Positions 24,511 to 31,439 of a stretch of DNA of 31,913 nucleotides are shown piece by piece; the stretch's first letter is position 1, and the number at the start of each line of letters is the position of its first letter. The stretch lies in NCBI GenBank assembly GCA_003552745.1, contig PUOG01000009.1, forward strand, positions 1 through 31,913. The letters are read 5' to 3'. Under the pieces are notes generated by a model, which was not told where the DNA came from, did no database searches, and saw only the letters and a program-made list of their open reading frames with translations. The DNA is from Spirochaetaceae bacterium (GTDB lineage Bacteria > Spirochaetota > Spirochaetia > DSM-27196 > SKKC01). Made by a program: the position numbers and the translations under genes.

Positions 24511-24529
24511 GGCGTCGGCGGACTAACCT

Positions 24530-25309
24530 ATGATTGCATTTTGCATTAAGAAAGCCTTCTTTGACCTATGGGATAACCTGCTCGTTATCGCGCTTCTGAA
24601 TCTCGGGTTCATCGCGGTATTCGCGCTCATACTCTCGGCGACGAATCTCCTCGCCGCCGTCGATACGTTTCTCGTGGCCTTCCTGACTCCCACACTCGCG
24701 ATAATGGGATCAATCCTCTATCTCGGCGGAGTCTCGCTGGCGACCCGCGATATGGCCAACTATGAGACTCCGGAATTCCGTGAAGTGCTGCGCTACTTCA
24801 AACAGGCGCTGCCCGTTTCTGCCGTGCTCGGATTAATCTATGTGGTTCAGTTCTTCGTTACATCGGTCGCGCTGCCGTTCTATGTACAGATCGACAATCT
24901 CTTCGGCCTCGGCGCTCTTGTGTTTCTCTTCTGGGCCTCGGTTATCTGGCTTCTCGCGAGTCAGTTCTATCTGCCGATCTACAGCCGTCTCGACCACTCC
25001 CCGAAGAAGATCCTGAGGAAGTGCTTCCTCGTATTCTTCGATAATACCGGTTATGCGGTTGTCATGGCGATTGGAGTCGTCATCCTCGCTGCTGTTTCCC
25101 TGCCGCTGGCAATGCTCATTCCGGGGCCGGCCGGGGTTATGATGTGGTTGCAGAGCGGTTTCAAGCTTCGCCTCCTCAAGTATGATTATCTGGAGGCGAA
25201 TCCTCAGGCGGATCGAAAAGATATCCCCTGGGATCAACTCCTGTACGAGGATCGCGACAAGGTCGGCAAGCGTACCCTTAGAGGGATGATTTTCCCCTGG
25301 AAGGAGTAG
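24530..25309 (+). CDS. Polytopic membrane protein of unknown function
   Basis: This 259-residue integral membrane protein has about five hydrophobic helices: 17-39 (LLVIALLNLGFIAVFALILS), 46-70, 92-118 (ALPVSAVLGLIYVVQFFVTS), 124-150 (LGALVFLFWASVIWLLASQF) and 175-197 (YAVVMAIGVVILAAVSLPLA). A short charged C-terminal tail follows (YEDRDKVGKRT, then GMIFPWKE). It recalls DUF624/YesL-type membrane proteins but I do not claim that family. The ATG at 24530 follows a good promoter. The gene's last 32 bases overlap the end of the ROK kinase gene on the opposite strand, so their 3' ends share sequence. Confidence 0.8.
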   Translation: MIAFCIKKAFFDLWDNLLVIALLNLGFIAVFALILSATNLLAAVDTFLVAFLTPTLAIMGSILYLGGVSLATRDMANYETPEFREVLRYFKQALPVSAVLGLIYVVQFFVTSVALPFYVQIDNLFGLGALVFLFWASVIWLLASQFYLPIYSRLDHSPKKILRKCFLVFFDNTGYAVVMAIGVVILAAVSLPLAMLIPGPAGVMMWLQSGFKLRLLKYDYLEANPQADRKDIPWDQLLYEDRDKVGKRTLRGMIFPWKE

Positions 25310-26213
25310 GGTTCGCAGCTTCGATCGCGAGAGCGATCGCCCCGCTGAGGCCGGGAGTCTCTCCGAGTCCCGGTTTCACGATATAGTCGTTGAGATTGCT
25401 GCTTTCCCATGTGGGAGGAAAGTACCCGCCCATCGCGGTGTGCGCGGCGTGCCGAACCTTATCGATCAGTCCGCGAACACCCATGACTCCACCGCCGAGT
25501 ACGACGAGGTGTGGTGACAGCAGCGCGGTGACCGATACCACCGCGTGCGCCAGGTAGAAGGACTCCCGGACCCAGGCCTCGTGGTCGGCATCGAGCTCCT
25601 CGGCGGACACTCCCCACCGTTCGGTGATTGCGGGACCACAGGCGAGTCCCTCGAGACAGTCTCCGTGGTACGCGCACACACCGGAAAACTCGTGGTCGCC
25701 GGGAGCGCGCGGCGGCTTCAGGTGTCCCATCTCCGGATGAACGAGTCCGTGTAACAGGCGACCGTCAACTACTGCTCCTCCTCCGATGCCGGTTCCGACG
25801 GTGAGATAGACGAGAGTCGACTCGTTTGTGCCGCCGACGATCGATTGCCCTGCACCCCACCGGTACTCGGCGAGTGCGGCAGCATTCACGTCGGTGTCGA
25901 ATCCGACCGGCACACCGAACTCCCGGGCGAACGGACCGGCGAGATCGGTGTATCGCCACCCCGCCTTCGGCGTTTCGGTTATCCATCCGAACCGCGGCGA
26001 TCCGGCCGACGGGTCGAGAGCGCCGAAACTGCCGATCCCGAACGAAGTCGGTGAACCGTATTGCTTCGCTTTGTTCCTGAAGAATTCCAGACATTGGCGG
26101 ATGGTATCGTCCGCGGTACCGGTTGCGATCCTGGTCGAATCGAGTATCTCGTCGTGAGAATGGGCGATCCCGCAAAGGAACTTCGTCCCACCGGCCTCGA
26201 TCGCAGCGTACAC
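25278..26213 (-). CDS. ROK family sugar kinase, fructokinase-like
   Basis: The kinase is about 311 residues. The N-terminal ATP motif is AAIEAGGTKFLCG at 3-15. The catalytic Asp lies in FDTDVNAAALAEY (Asp 108). The phosphate loop is TVGTGIGGGAVVDG at about 138-151. The zinc site is HPEMGHLKPPR (His 164) with CAYHGDCLEGLACG (Cys 180, His 183, Cys 186), the pattern of the fructokinase branch of ROK proteins (ScrK/GmuE type). Fructose is the likely substrate by analogy. The start is uncertain: GTG 26213 gives the classical M-x-x-IEAGG start and fits the promoter in the upstream repeat. GTG 26228 and upstream codons are in frame but would start at or before the predicted transcription start. The 3' end overlaps the membrane-protein gene by 32 bases. 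Confidence 0.88.
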   Translation of the reverse strand: MYAAIEAGGTKFLCGIAHSHDEILDSTRIATGTADDTIRQCLEFFRNKAKQYGSPTSFGIGSFGALDPSAGSPRFGWITETPKAGWRYTDLAGPFAREFGVPVGFDTDVNAAALAEYRWGAGQSIVGGTNESTLVYLTVGTGIGGGAVVDGRLLHGLVHPEMGHLKPPRAPGDHEFSGVCAYHGDCLEGLACGPAITERWGVSAEELDADHEAWVRESFYLAHAVVSVTALLSPHLVVLGGGVMGVRGLIDKVRHAAHTAMGGYFPPTWESSNLNDYIVKPGLGETPGLSGAIALAIEAANPTPSRGKSSL

Positions 26214-26234
26214 GTTGCGTCTCGTCACGGAGAC

Positions 26235-26291
26235 AATATGCACTAAGCCCGTCCGATATTCAATTCTGCCCATCTGTCGGACAGAGTCCTG
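26235..26291 (-). repeat. 57-bp repeated element, copy A, with promoter-like boxes
   Basis: This copy pairs with 29461-29517. The copies are 57 bases each and agree at about 43 of 57 positions by my hand alignment. An identical 17-base core is ATATTCAATTCTGCCCA. A TGTC-x-GACA palindrome lies beyond it, and AATATGCA is at the other edge. On the minus strand the element reads TTGAAT, 17 bases, CATATT, which could be a promoter starting transcription near 26228, just ahead of the ROK kinase. Confidence 0.6.
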
Positions 26292-26374
26292 CACTCACTC
26301 CGGTCTTAAGGCTACGGCGAGCCGTTGCGAATACCGCTTGACGGTAGAAGCCGTACGCGTCGAAACTCGTGTAC

Positions 26375-28558
26375 ATGTCACGCATAATCCTTGCTTCCAA
26401 TCGACTGTCTGTATCGGCTCAGCGTACCGAAGACGGCTTTTCGTACTCACCGAGCGTCGGAGGCCTGGCAACAGGTCTGAGCAGCTTTTTCGAACGATCC
26501 GACAGTCTTTGGGTCGGCTGGAGTGGTCTCGCCGACGACGATCTCACCGACGAGGAACAACGACACGTAAGCGAGACACTTCGCGATCACCACAAGAGTA
26601 TCACGGTGTCGCTGTCGCGGGCCGATCTCGACCAGTTCTACTACGGTGTCTGTAACAACGTAATCTGGCCACTTTTCCACTACTTTCCGACTTTCGTGGA
26701 TTACGATCCGGCCGCGTGGGAGAAGTATCGGGAGATTAACGAGCGGTTTCTCGCAGCCATAACGTCGGTAGCCGGTCCGGACGATTACATCTGGATTCAT
26801 GATTACCAGCTCATGTTGCTTCCCGGCATGGTTCGCTCGCACTTGCCGGACACGAAGATCGGCTTCTTTCTTCATATCCCGTTTCCCAGTTACGAGCTCT
26901 TCCGTCTCCTGCCGTGGCGCGAGGAGCTGCTGCACGGTATGCTCGGTGCCGACCTGGTCGGGTTTCACACGTACGACTACGCGCGCCACTTCCTCTCGAG
27001 CACGCGACGTCTGCTCGGTCTTGAGAGCAATCTGGGAATCGTGCGTGACCGAAACAGCATGTCGAAGATCGATGTTTTTCCGATGGGCATCGACTACGAG
27101 AAGTACTCGACCTCATCGCAGCAGCCGAAGGTTCGCGAGGAGATCGAGCGAGTAGATGCGTCGACGGAGGGACGGCGGATCATCTTCTCGGTCGATCGGC
27201 TCGATTACTCAAAAGGAATCCCGAATCGACTGCAGGCGTATGATGCGTTTCTCTCTCGCCACCCCGCATATCGCGGCAAGGTCGAGCTCGTGATGATCGT
27301 CGCGCCTTCGCGAACCGAGGTGCCGCGCTATCAACGACTGAAACGTGAGCTGGATCAGCTTGTATCGACGATAAACGGGAAGTACGGAACGATCGATTGG
27401 GTGCCGATCAAGTACTTCTTCCGGGCATTTCCGTTTGACAGTCTTTGTGCGCTCTATCGCTGCTCGAGCGTTCTGCTGGTCACACCGGTACGCGACGGAA
27501 TGAATCTCATTGCCAAGGAATACGTTGCCGCACGATCGGATCTCCGCGGGACGGTGATACTGAGCGAGACGGCCGGTTCGGCACGCGAAATGAGCGAATC
27601 GATCATCGTGAATCCCAGCGATATCGACGGGATCGCCGACGCGATCCGCAGAGCACTCGAGATGCCGGAAGCCGAGCAGGAGGCGAACAACCGCAGTATT
27701 CACGAGCGACTTTCGCGGTACGATGTGCACTTCTGGGCGCGCGATTTCATGGAGAAACTGGAGTCGATCGTCGAAAACCGGGAAGATCTCCGGCGTCGTC
27801 GTCTTCGCGGCAAGGACAGGGAAGAGGTGCTCGAAGCGTTCGTCGGCTCGCGACGCCGCCTCCTTTTTCTCAACTACGACGGTACGCTGGTCGAGTTTGG
27901 TGACCGGCGTCAGGAAACACAGCCGGACTCCCGCCTGCTGAAAAACATTCATGAGCTCGCAAACGACGAGCGAAACGAAGTGGTCATCGTCAGCAGCCGG
28001 TCGAGGGCCGATCTCGATCGGTGGTTCAGCGATAGCGACGTTGGACTGATCGCCGAATACGGCGTATGGGTCAAATCACGCGGTGAGGAGTGGAATCTCA
28101 TCGAGCATATCGACAATGACTGGAAAGAGATAATCCGTCCGATCCTCGAACGCTACGAGATGCGAACGCCCGGATCGAGAATCGAAGAGTCCGACTACAG
28201 CCTGGGGTGGTCCTACGGAAATGCCGAACCGGAACTCGCAGCCGTCCGCAAGAGTGAGCTGCGCGATGCGGTGTTGAGCCTTACCGGGAATCTCAACCTG
28301 TCGATACTCGAGGGACGCAATACGCTCGAAATCAAGAACTCGATCATAAACAAGGGGCGTGGCGCGTCGAGATGGCTTTCACAGAGTGAGTGGGATTTCA
28401 TCTTCGCCGTCGGTGACGACTGGAGCGACGAAGAGCTCTTCTCGCTGCTTCCGGAGTGGGCCTTCTCGATCAAGGTCGGACTCGAGATATCGTCGGCGCG
28501 CTTCTTCCTCGAAAGTGAGCACGAGGTTCGGCAACTAATCGAAGATATGACTCACTGA
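26375..28558 (+). CDS. otsAB: Trehalose-6-phosphate synthase/phosphatase fusion; phosphatase half lacks the nucleophile Asp
   Basis: This 727-residue fusion starts at ATG 26375 (MSRIILASNRLSV, the usual OtsA start). Residues 1-470 are the GT20 synthase with VGGLATG at 28-34, FFLHIPFPSYELF at 164-176 (His 167), the donor-binding pair Arg 275/Lys 280 in DRLDYSKGI, and RDGMNLIAKEY at 373-383 (Asp 374, Glu 382). These match residues used by E. coli OtsA. Residues 490-727 are a HAD phosphatase with VIVSSR, INKGRGAS (Lys 660) and GDDWSDEELF. The first motif is LFLNYDGTLVEF: Asn 500 replaces the catalytic nucleophile Asp of the usual DYDGT. The synthase should be active. The phosphatase half may be inactive or regulatory (inference). 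It lies between the ROK kinase and FAH genes. Confidence 0.93.
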   Translation: MSRIILASNRLSVSAQRTEDGFSYSPSVGGLATGLSSFFERSDSLWVGWSGLADDDLTDEEQRHVSETLRDHHKSITVSLSRADLDQFYYGVCNNVIWPLFHYFPTFVDYDPAAWEKYREINERFLAAITSVAGPDDYIWIHDYQLMLLPGMVRSHLPDTKIGFFLHIPFPSYELFRLLPWREELLHGMLGADLVGFHTYDYARHFLSSTRRLLGLESNLGIVRDRNSMSKIDVFPMGIDYEKYSTSSQQPKVREEIERVDASTEGRRIIFSVDRLDYSKGIPNRLQAYDAFLSRHPAYRGKVELVMIVAPSRTEVPRYQRLKRELDQLVSTINGKYGTIDWVPIKYFFRAFPFDSLCALYRCSSVLLVTPVRDGMNLIAKEYVAARSDLRGTVILSETAGSAREMSESIIVNPSDIDGIADAIRRALEMPEAEQEANNRSIHERLSRYDVHFWARDFMEKLESIVENREDLRRRRLRGKDREEVLEAFVGSRRRLLFLNYDGTLVEFGDRRQETQPDSRLLKNIHELANDERNEVVIVSSRSRADLDRWFSDSDVGLIAEYGVWVKSRGEEWNLIEHIDNDWKEIIRPILERYEMRTPGSRIEESDYSLGWSYGNAEPELAAVRKSELRDAVLSLTGNLNLSILEGRNTLEIKNSIINKGRGASRWLSQSEWDFIFAVGDDWSDEELFSLLPEWAFSIKVGLEISSARFFLESEHEVRQLIEDMTH

Positions 28559-28574
28559 CGAATCCGGAGATTCG

Positions 28575-29294
28575 CTACGGCGCCGATACTACGCCGTTCT
28601 TCAAGGTGCCTATCTGCTCGATTTCGATCTCGACGGTATCTCCCGGTGTAATCGGTCCTACGCCGCTTGGTGTACCGGTGAGCACGAGGTCTCCCGCTTC
28701 GAGCGTCATATTGTGCGAAATATATTCAAGAATCTCCGGTATCCGGAAGATCATCTGACCGGTGTTCGCCTGCTGTGTGACCCGGAGCCCTACCCGGCAG
28801 TAGATCGCGAGGTTGTGGGGATCGTCGATCGAATCCCGCGGAACGATTACCGGTCCGACCGGACAGAACGTATCGAAGCTCTTGCCACGATACCATCCTG
28901 ATCGATCGAGATTCTGGATGTTGCGTTGGCTGACGTCGTTTGCACAAGTATAACCGAAGACGTACTCCATCGCCTTTTCAGCCGGGACGTTCTTCATCGT
29001 CTTGCCGATTACGACGGCCAACTCAGCCTCATGATCGGTTCTCGGCTCTTCGAACTCGTATTTTGCGACGATTGCCGGCAACTCGATATCCTCCCCGGGA
29101 CCGATCAGCGCATTGGGAGTTTTCGGAAAGAGCACCGGTTCGGTCGGAGCCTCAGGGGTGAACCCTCTCACACGTACCGAGACACTCTCCTTGATATGGT
29201 CGGCGTAGTTGAGGCCCAGACAGATGATCTTCGATGGCGCGAGCTCATATGTGTCGTCGGATCGGCCCGATATAGGCAGGACAATGCGTTTCAT
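28575..29294 (-). CDS. Fumarylacetoacetate hydrolase family enzyme
   Basis: This 239-residue enzyme carries the FAH core: KIICLGLNYADHIKES at 22-37, TDHEAELAVVIGK at 86-98 (acidic metal ligands Glu 89 and Glu 91), VFGYTCANDVSQRN at 112-125 (Asp 120), RGKSFDTFCPVGP at 136-148, and the C-terminal LVLTGTPSGVGPI. The family includes 2-keto-3-deoxy-sugar-acid hydrolases, ureidoglycolate lyase and oxaloacetate decarboxylases, so the exact substrate is open. The start ATG is preceded by AAGGAG about ten bases upstream. It is convergent with the OtsAB fusion. Its long upstream region (29295-29543, also downstream of coaX) holds the palindromic repeat, which may contain its promoter. Confidence 0.9.
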   Translation of the reverse strand: MKRIVLPISGRSDDTYELAPSKIICLGLNYADHIKESVSVRVRGFTPEAPTEPVLFPKTPNALIGPGEDIELPAIVAKYEFEEPRTDHEAELAVVIGKTMKNVPAEKAMEYVFGYTCANDVSQRNIQNLDRSGWYRGKSFDTFCPVGPVIVPRDSIDDPHNLAIYCRVGLRVTQQANTGQMIFRIPEILEYISHNMTLEAGDLVLTGTPSGVGPITPGDTVEIEIEQIGTLKNGVVSAP

Positions 29295-29383
29295 TCCTCG
29301 TCAGCTCCTTCGCAAAGCGGTTTTCCGATACGTTCGCAACGGCGGCAATCTTACCAGCCGGAGAACGCTGTGAGAAGCTACCA

Positions 29384-29517
29384 AGGAGCTTGTCGGACTT
29401 CACTTCGGAATTGAATATTGGGCGCATACACTTCCGCAACCTTGCATTTTGAACGCTCGAAATATGCAATAGGTTGTACCAATATTCAATTCTGCCCACA
29501 TGTCCGACAAGCTCCTG
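29384..29517. repeat. Imperfect palindrome containing repeat copies B and C
   Basis: This stretch lies between coaX and the FAH gene. The left arm (29384-29421) and right arm (29479-29516) are complementary in two perfect 14-bp blocks: AGGAGCTTGTCGGA/TCCGACAAGCTCCT outside and GAATTGAATATTGG/CCAATATTCAATTC inside. The blocks are separated by ten unpaired bases on each side. Inner arms CAACCT and AGGTTG, and TGCAT and ATGCA, continue the pairing around a loop near 29451-29459. The right arm is repeat copy B. It reads TTGAAT, 17 bases, CATATT on the minus strand, like copy A. Confidence 0.7.
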
Positions 29518-29543
29518 AAGTGAACGAACTCGTGCTCAGCAGC

Positions 29544-30314
29544 TCACTTGCTCGCCTGTCTTTCGGCGATCATGCGCAAGCCGCTCAACGTCAGCCATGG
29601 GTCGACATGCGAGATCGCACCGACGAGCGGAGCGACGATGCTCGAGAGACCGCCTGTCGCGATCGCGGTCACCGGAGCGTCGAACTGCTTCTCCAGCCTT
29701 GCGATCATACCCTCGACCATCGCTGCGTATCCATGCACGAGACCGGACTGGATCGCCTCGACCGTATTCGTGCCGAACGGCCGCGGCGGCGCCTCCAGCG
29801 CGACCTGCGGCAGCCGTGCCGTCCCACTGCTCAGCGCAACGGAGGCCTGGGCGAGTCCCGGCGCGATGCTTACACCGAGGACCTCTTTCCTCGGCCCGAT
29901 CGTGGTAATCGTCATAGCAGTTCCGAAGTCGATGACGGAGACATAGCCTTCGGCGAGCGCACCCCCGGCAATCGCGTTCGCCATGAGGTCGGGACCCATT
30001 TCGTTCCGGCTTTCGGTTCCGATTTCGAGCCACGGGACGGAGCTGGGGGTGACGAGAAACGGTGTAACGGGCATGAGGCGTTCGAGGGCCAGCCGCAACT
30101 CGTCTGTCACCGGCGGGACGACACTGCTGAGTACGACCTGGTCGATCTCGTCGGTGTTGATTTCGTCCTCGCGAAGCAGTTCGCGAATGGTAACACGCAG
30201 CTCATCGCCGGTTCGGTACGGACGTGTAGAGAGTCGCCAGTGCGCCACGAGCTCTGCCTCTCGATACACCCCGCCGACGATGTTCGAGTTTCCGACATCA
30301 ACCGTGCAAATCAT
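29544..30314 (-). CDS. coaX: Type III pantothenate kinase
   Basis: The protein is 256 residues from the ATG at 30314, chosen because GGGGGAG is five bases upstream and MICTVDVGNSNIVGG is the usual CoaX ATP-binding start. An open frame to 30383 adds an unrelated Arg-rich stretch. Further motifs are LSSVVPPVT at 62-70, SRNEMGPDLMANAIAG at 102-117, VIDFGTAMTITTI at 127-139, and APGLAQASVALSSGTARLP at 151-169. It catalyses the first step of coenzyme A synthesis, ATP-dependent phosphorylation of pantothenate, without the feedback inhibition of type I. The usual GxDR motif reads GPDLM here: Asp 109 is present but the Arg is replaced by Leu 110. It is divergent from the hypothetical gene at 30365, 50 bases away. 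Confidence 0.92.
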   Translation of the reverse strand: MICTVDVGNSNIVGGVYREAELVAHWRLSTRPYRTGDELRVTIRELLREDEINTDEIDQVVLSSVVPPVTDELRLALERLMPVTPFLVTPSSVPWLEIGTESRNEMGPDLMANAIAGGALAEGYVSVIDFGTAMTITTIGPRKEVLGVSIAPGLAQASVALSSGTARLPQVALEAPPRPFGTNTVEAIQSGLVHGYAAMVEGMIARLEKQFDAPVTAIATGGLSSIVAPLVGAISHVDPWLTLSGLRMIAERQASK

Positions 30315-30364
30315 TCTCTCCCCCTTTCTCTCCAACGCTCTCTTCCGATAGATTGATGCAATCG

Positions 30365-30817
30365 ATGGCGAACACAAACGCAACGATTACGAGACAGGAC
30401 CGCGGTCAGGACGCCTACTACACGGTCGTATGGTCGCCGATCCAGCGAGCGAGCAAGTCCGCGGTGATCCGGTCGGTCCCGTCGGTTGCCGGAATCTTCG
30501 AGCTCTATGTGCTCGATCAGGGAAATACTCCGAACCTGATCCGCACGAGACCGGCATGGTACGGCGGATTGCGCCACGCGTTGCGGGAGTACGGTGACCC
30601 GACCATATGCAAGGATCGCCGCGTGCTCGCTCTGCTGAAGAGCAAACGACTCTATTTTCGCTATACCGTCTGCCACAATACTGACGATCTGAACGATGTA
30701 CTCTCGTACTTGAGCACATTGAACCCGCGAGCCGTCGGCGAAATCGAGCCGAGCGGCCGATACCGCGAGATCTACGTCAGCGTGCAGTCGGTCGGCGGAA
30801 TGGTCGACATCGCGTAG
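30365..30817 (+). CDS. Hypothetical protein, no recognised family
   Basis: This protein is about 150 residues from the ATG at 30365. An ATG at 30356 and a TTG at 30353 are also in frame, and none has a strong ribosome-binding site. It contains YYTVVWSPIQRASKSAVIRS, VAGIFELYVLDQGNTPNLIR, a WYGGLRHALREYGDP segment at about 64-78, then DRRVLALLKSKRLYFRYTVC and a final beta-rich region. No signal peptide or membrane helix is seen, so it is probably cytoplasmic. The composition and segment regularity suggest a compact conserved alpha/beta protein. I do not assign a function. It is divergent from coaX (50 bases) and convergent with the HD gene (37 bases between stops). Confidence 0.72.
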   Translation: MANTNATITRQDRGQDAYYTVVWSPIQRASKSAVIRSVPSVAGIFELYVLDQGNTPNLIRTRPAWYGGLRHALREYGDPTICKDRRVLALLKSKRLYFRYTVCHNTDDLNDVLSYLSTLNPRAVGEIEPSGRYREIYVSVQSVGGMVDIA

Positions 30818-30854
30818 CGTGCGCCGGTCGCCGGTTCACGCCCGTGTTCACGAA

Positions 30855-31439
30855 TCAGTCACCGGTGTCACCGGCCAGACCGAGGTCATCGGCGACGCTT
30901 TGCATCCCCTTCAGGGTGTGTTCGACGACCTCCGAGATCTCCATGTCGAGCATCTCCGCCCCTTGCTCGATGATCTCACGGTTTGCTCCGGCCGCGAAGC
31001 CGGACTCCTTCCATTTTTTCTTCACCGATTTCGGCTTCATGTCGAGGATGCTCTTGGACGGTCGGACGAGCGCCGTCGCGGAGATCAGCCCGGTCAGCTC
31101 GTCGATCGTATAGAGCACTTTCTCCATCGTATGTTCCGGCTTTTCATCGGTGAACATTCCCCACGCGTGTGACATGACCGCCCGAATGTAATCGTCCGGC
31201 CATCCCTCCTCGGTCAGAATGCGACGCGTGTGCGTACAGTGCTCGTCGGGGTGTTCTTCCCAATCGAGATCGTGCACCAGTCCGATCACCCCCCACTTAT
31301 CGCCGTCTTCGCCGAAATGATCGGCGAAGTGCCGCAATACCGCTTCCACGGCGAGGCAATGCTTTCGAAGGTTCTCGTTCTGGATATGCTCGTGGACGAG
31401 ACGCAGCGCATCATCGCGCGTCGGCTTTTTCTCGGTCAC
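30855..31439 (-). CDS. HD-domain metal-dependent phosphohydrolase
   Basis: This 194-residue protein is a compact HD-domain hydrolase. Visible motifs are LRKHCLAVEAVLRHFADHFG (His 27 region), GLVHDLDWEEHPDEHCTHTR with the HD pair at His 56/Asp 57, SHAWGMF (His 91) and TIDELTGLISATALVRPS (Asp 113). The C-terminal part (KSVKKKWKESGFAAGANREI) is basic and helical, followed by an acidic tail. It would bind two metals and hydrolyse a phosphoester. The start is GTG 31439 with an excellent GAGGAGGT upstream, which decides the choice. The start lies inside the end of the asparaginase gene (29-base overlap), so both are translated from one message. The substrate is unknown. Confidence 0.88.
   Translation of the reverse strand: MTEKKPTRDDALRLVHEHIQNENLRKHCLAVEAVLRHFADHFGEDGDKWGVIGLVHDLDWEEHPDEHCTHTRRILTEEGWPDDYIRAVMSHAWGMFTDEKPEHTMEKVLYTIDELTGLISATALVRPSKSILDMKPKSVKKKWKESGFAAGANREIIEQGAEMLDMEISEVVEHTLKGMQSVADDLGLAGDTGD

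Noticed and set aside
26235..26294. N-terminal extension of the ROK kinase through the repeat element.
   Set aside because: The extra residues come from the repeat, are not part of the kinase family, and would start upstream of the predicted transcription start.
28577..28601. Hairpin ACGGCG/CGCCGT after the OtsAB stop, as a terminator.
   Set aside because: It lies inside the FAH-family coding end, has a nine-base loop and only a short TCTT tail, so evidence for termination is too weak.
29245..29499. Minus-strand frame of 84 codons through the palindrome ahead of the FAH gene.
   Set aside because: It is made of repeat sequence and overlaps the FAH start in another frame, with no ribosome site or motif.
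29418..30356. Plus-strand frame of 312 codons opposite coaX.
   Set aside because: It lies antisense to a clear CoaX and runs through the palindromic repeat. The product is Arg/Asp-rich with no motif.
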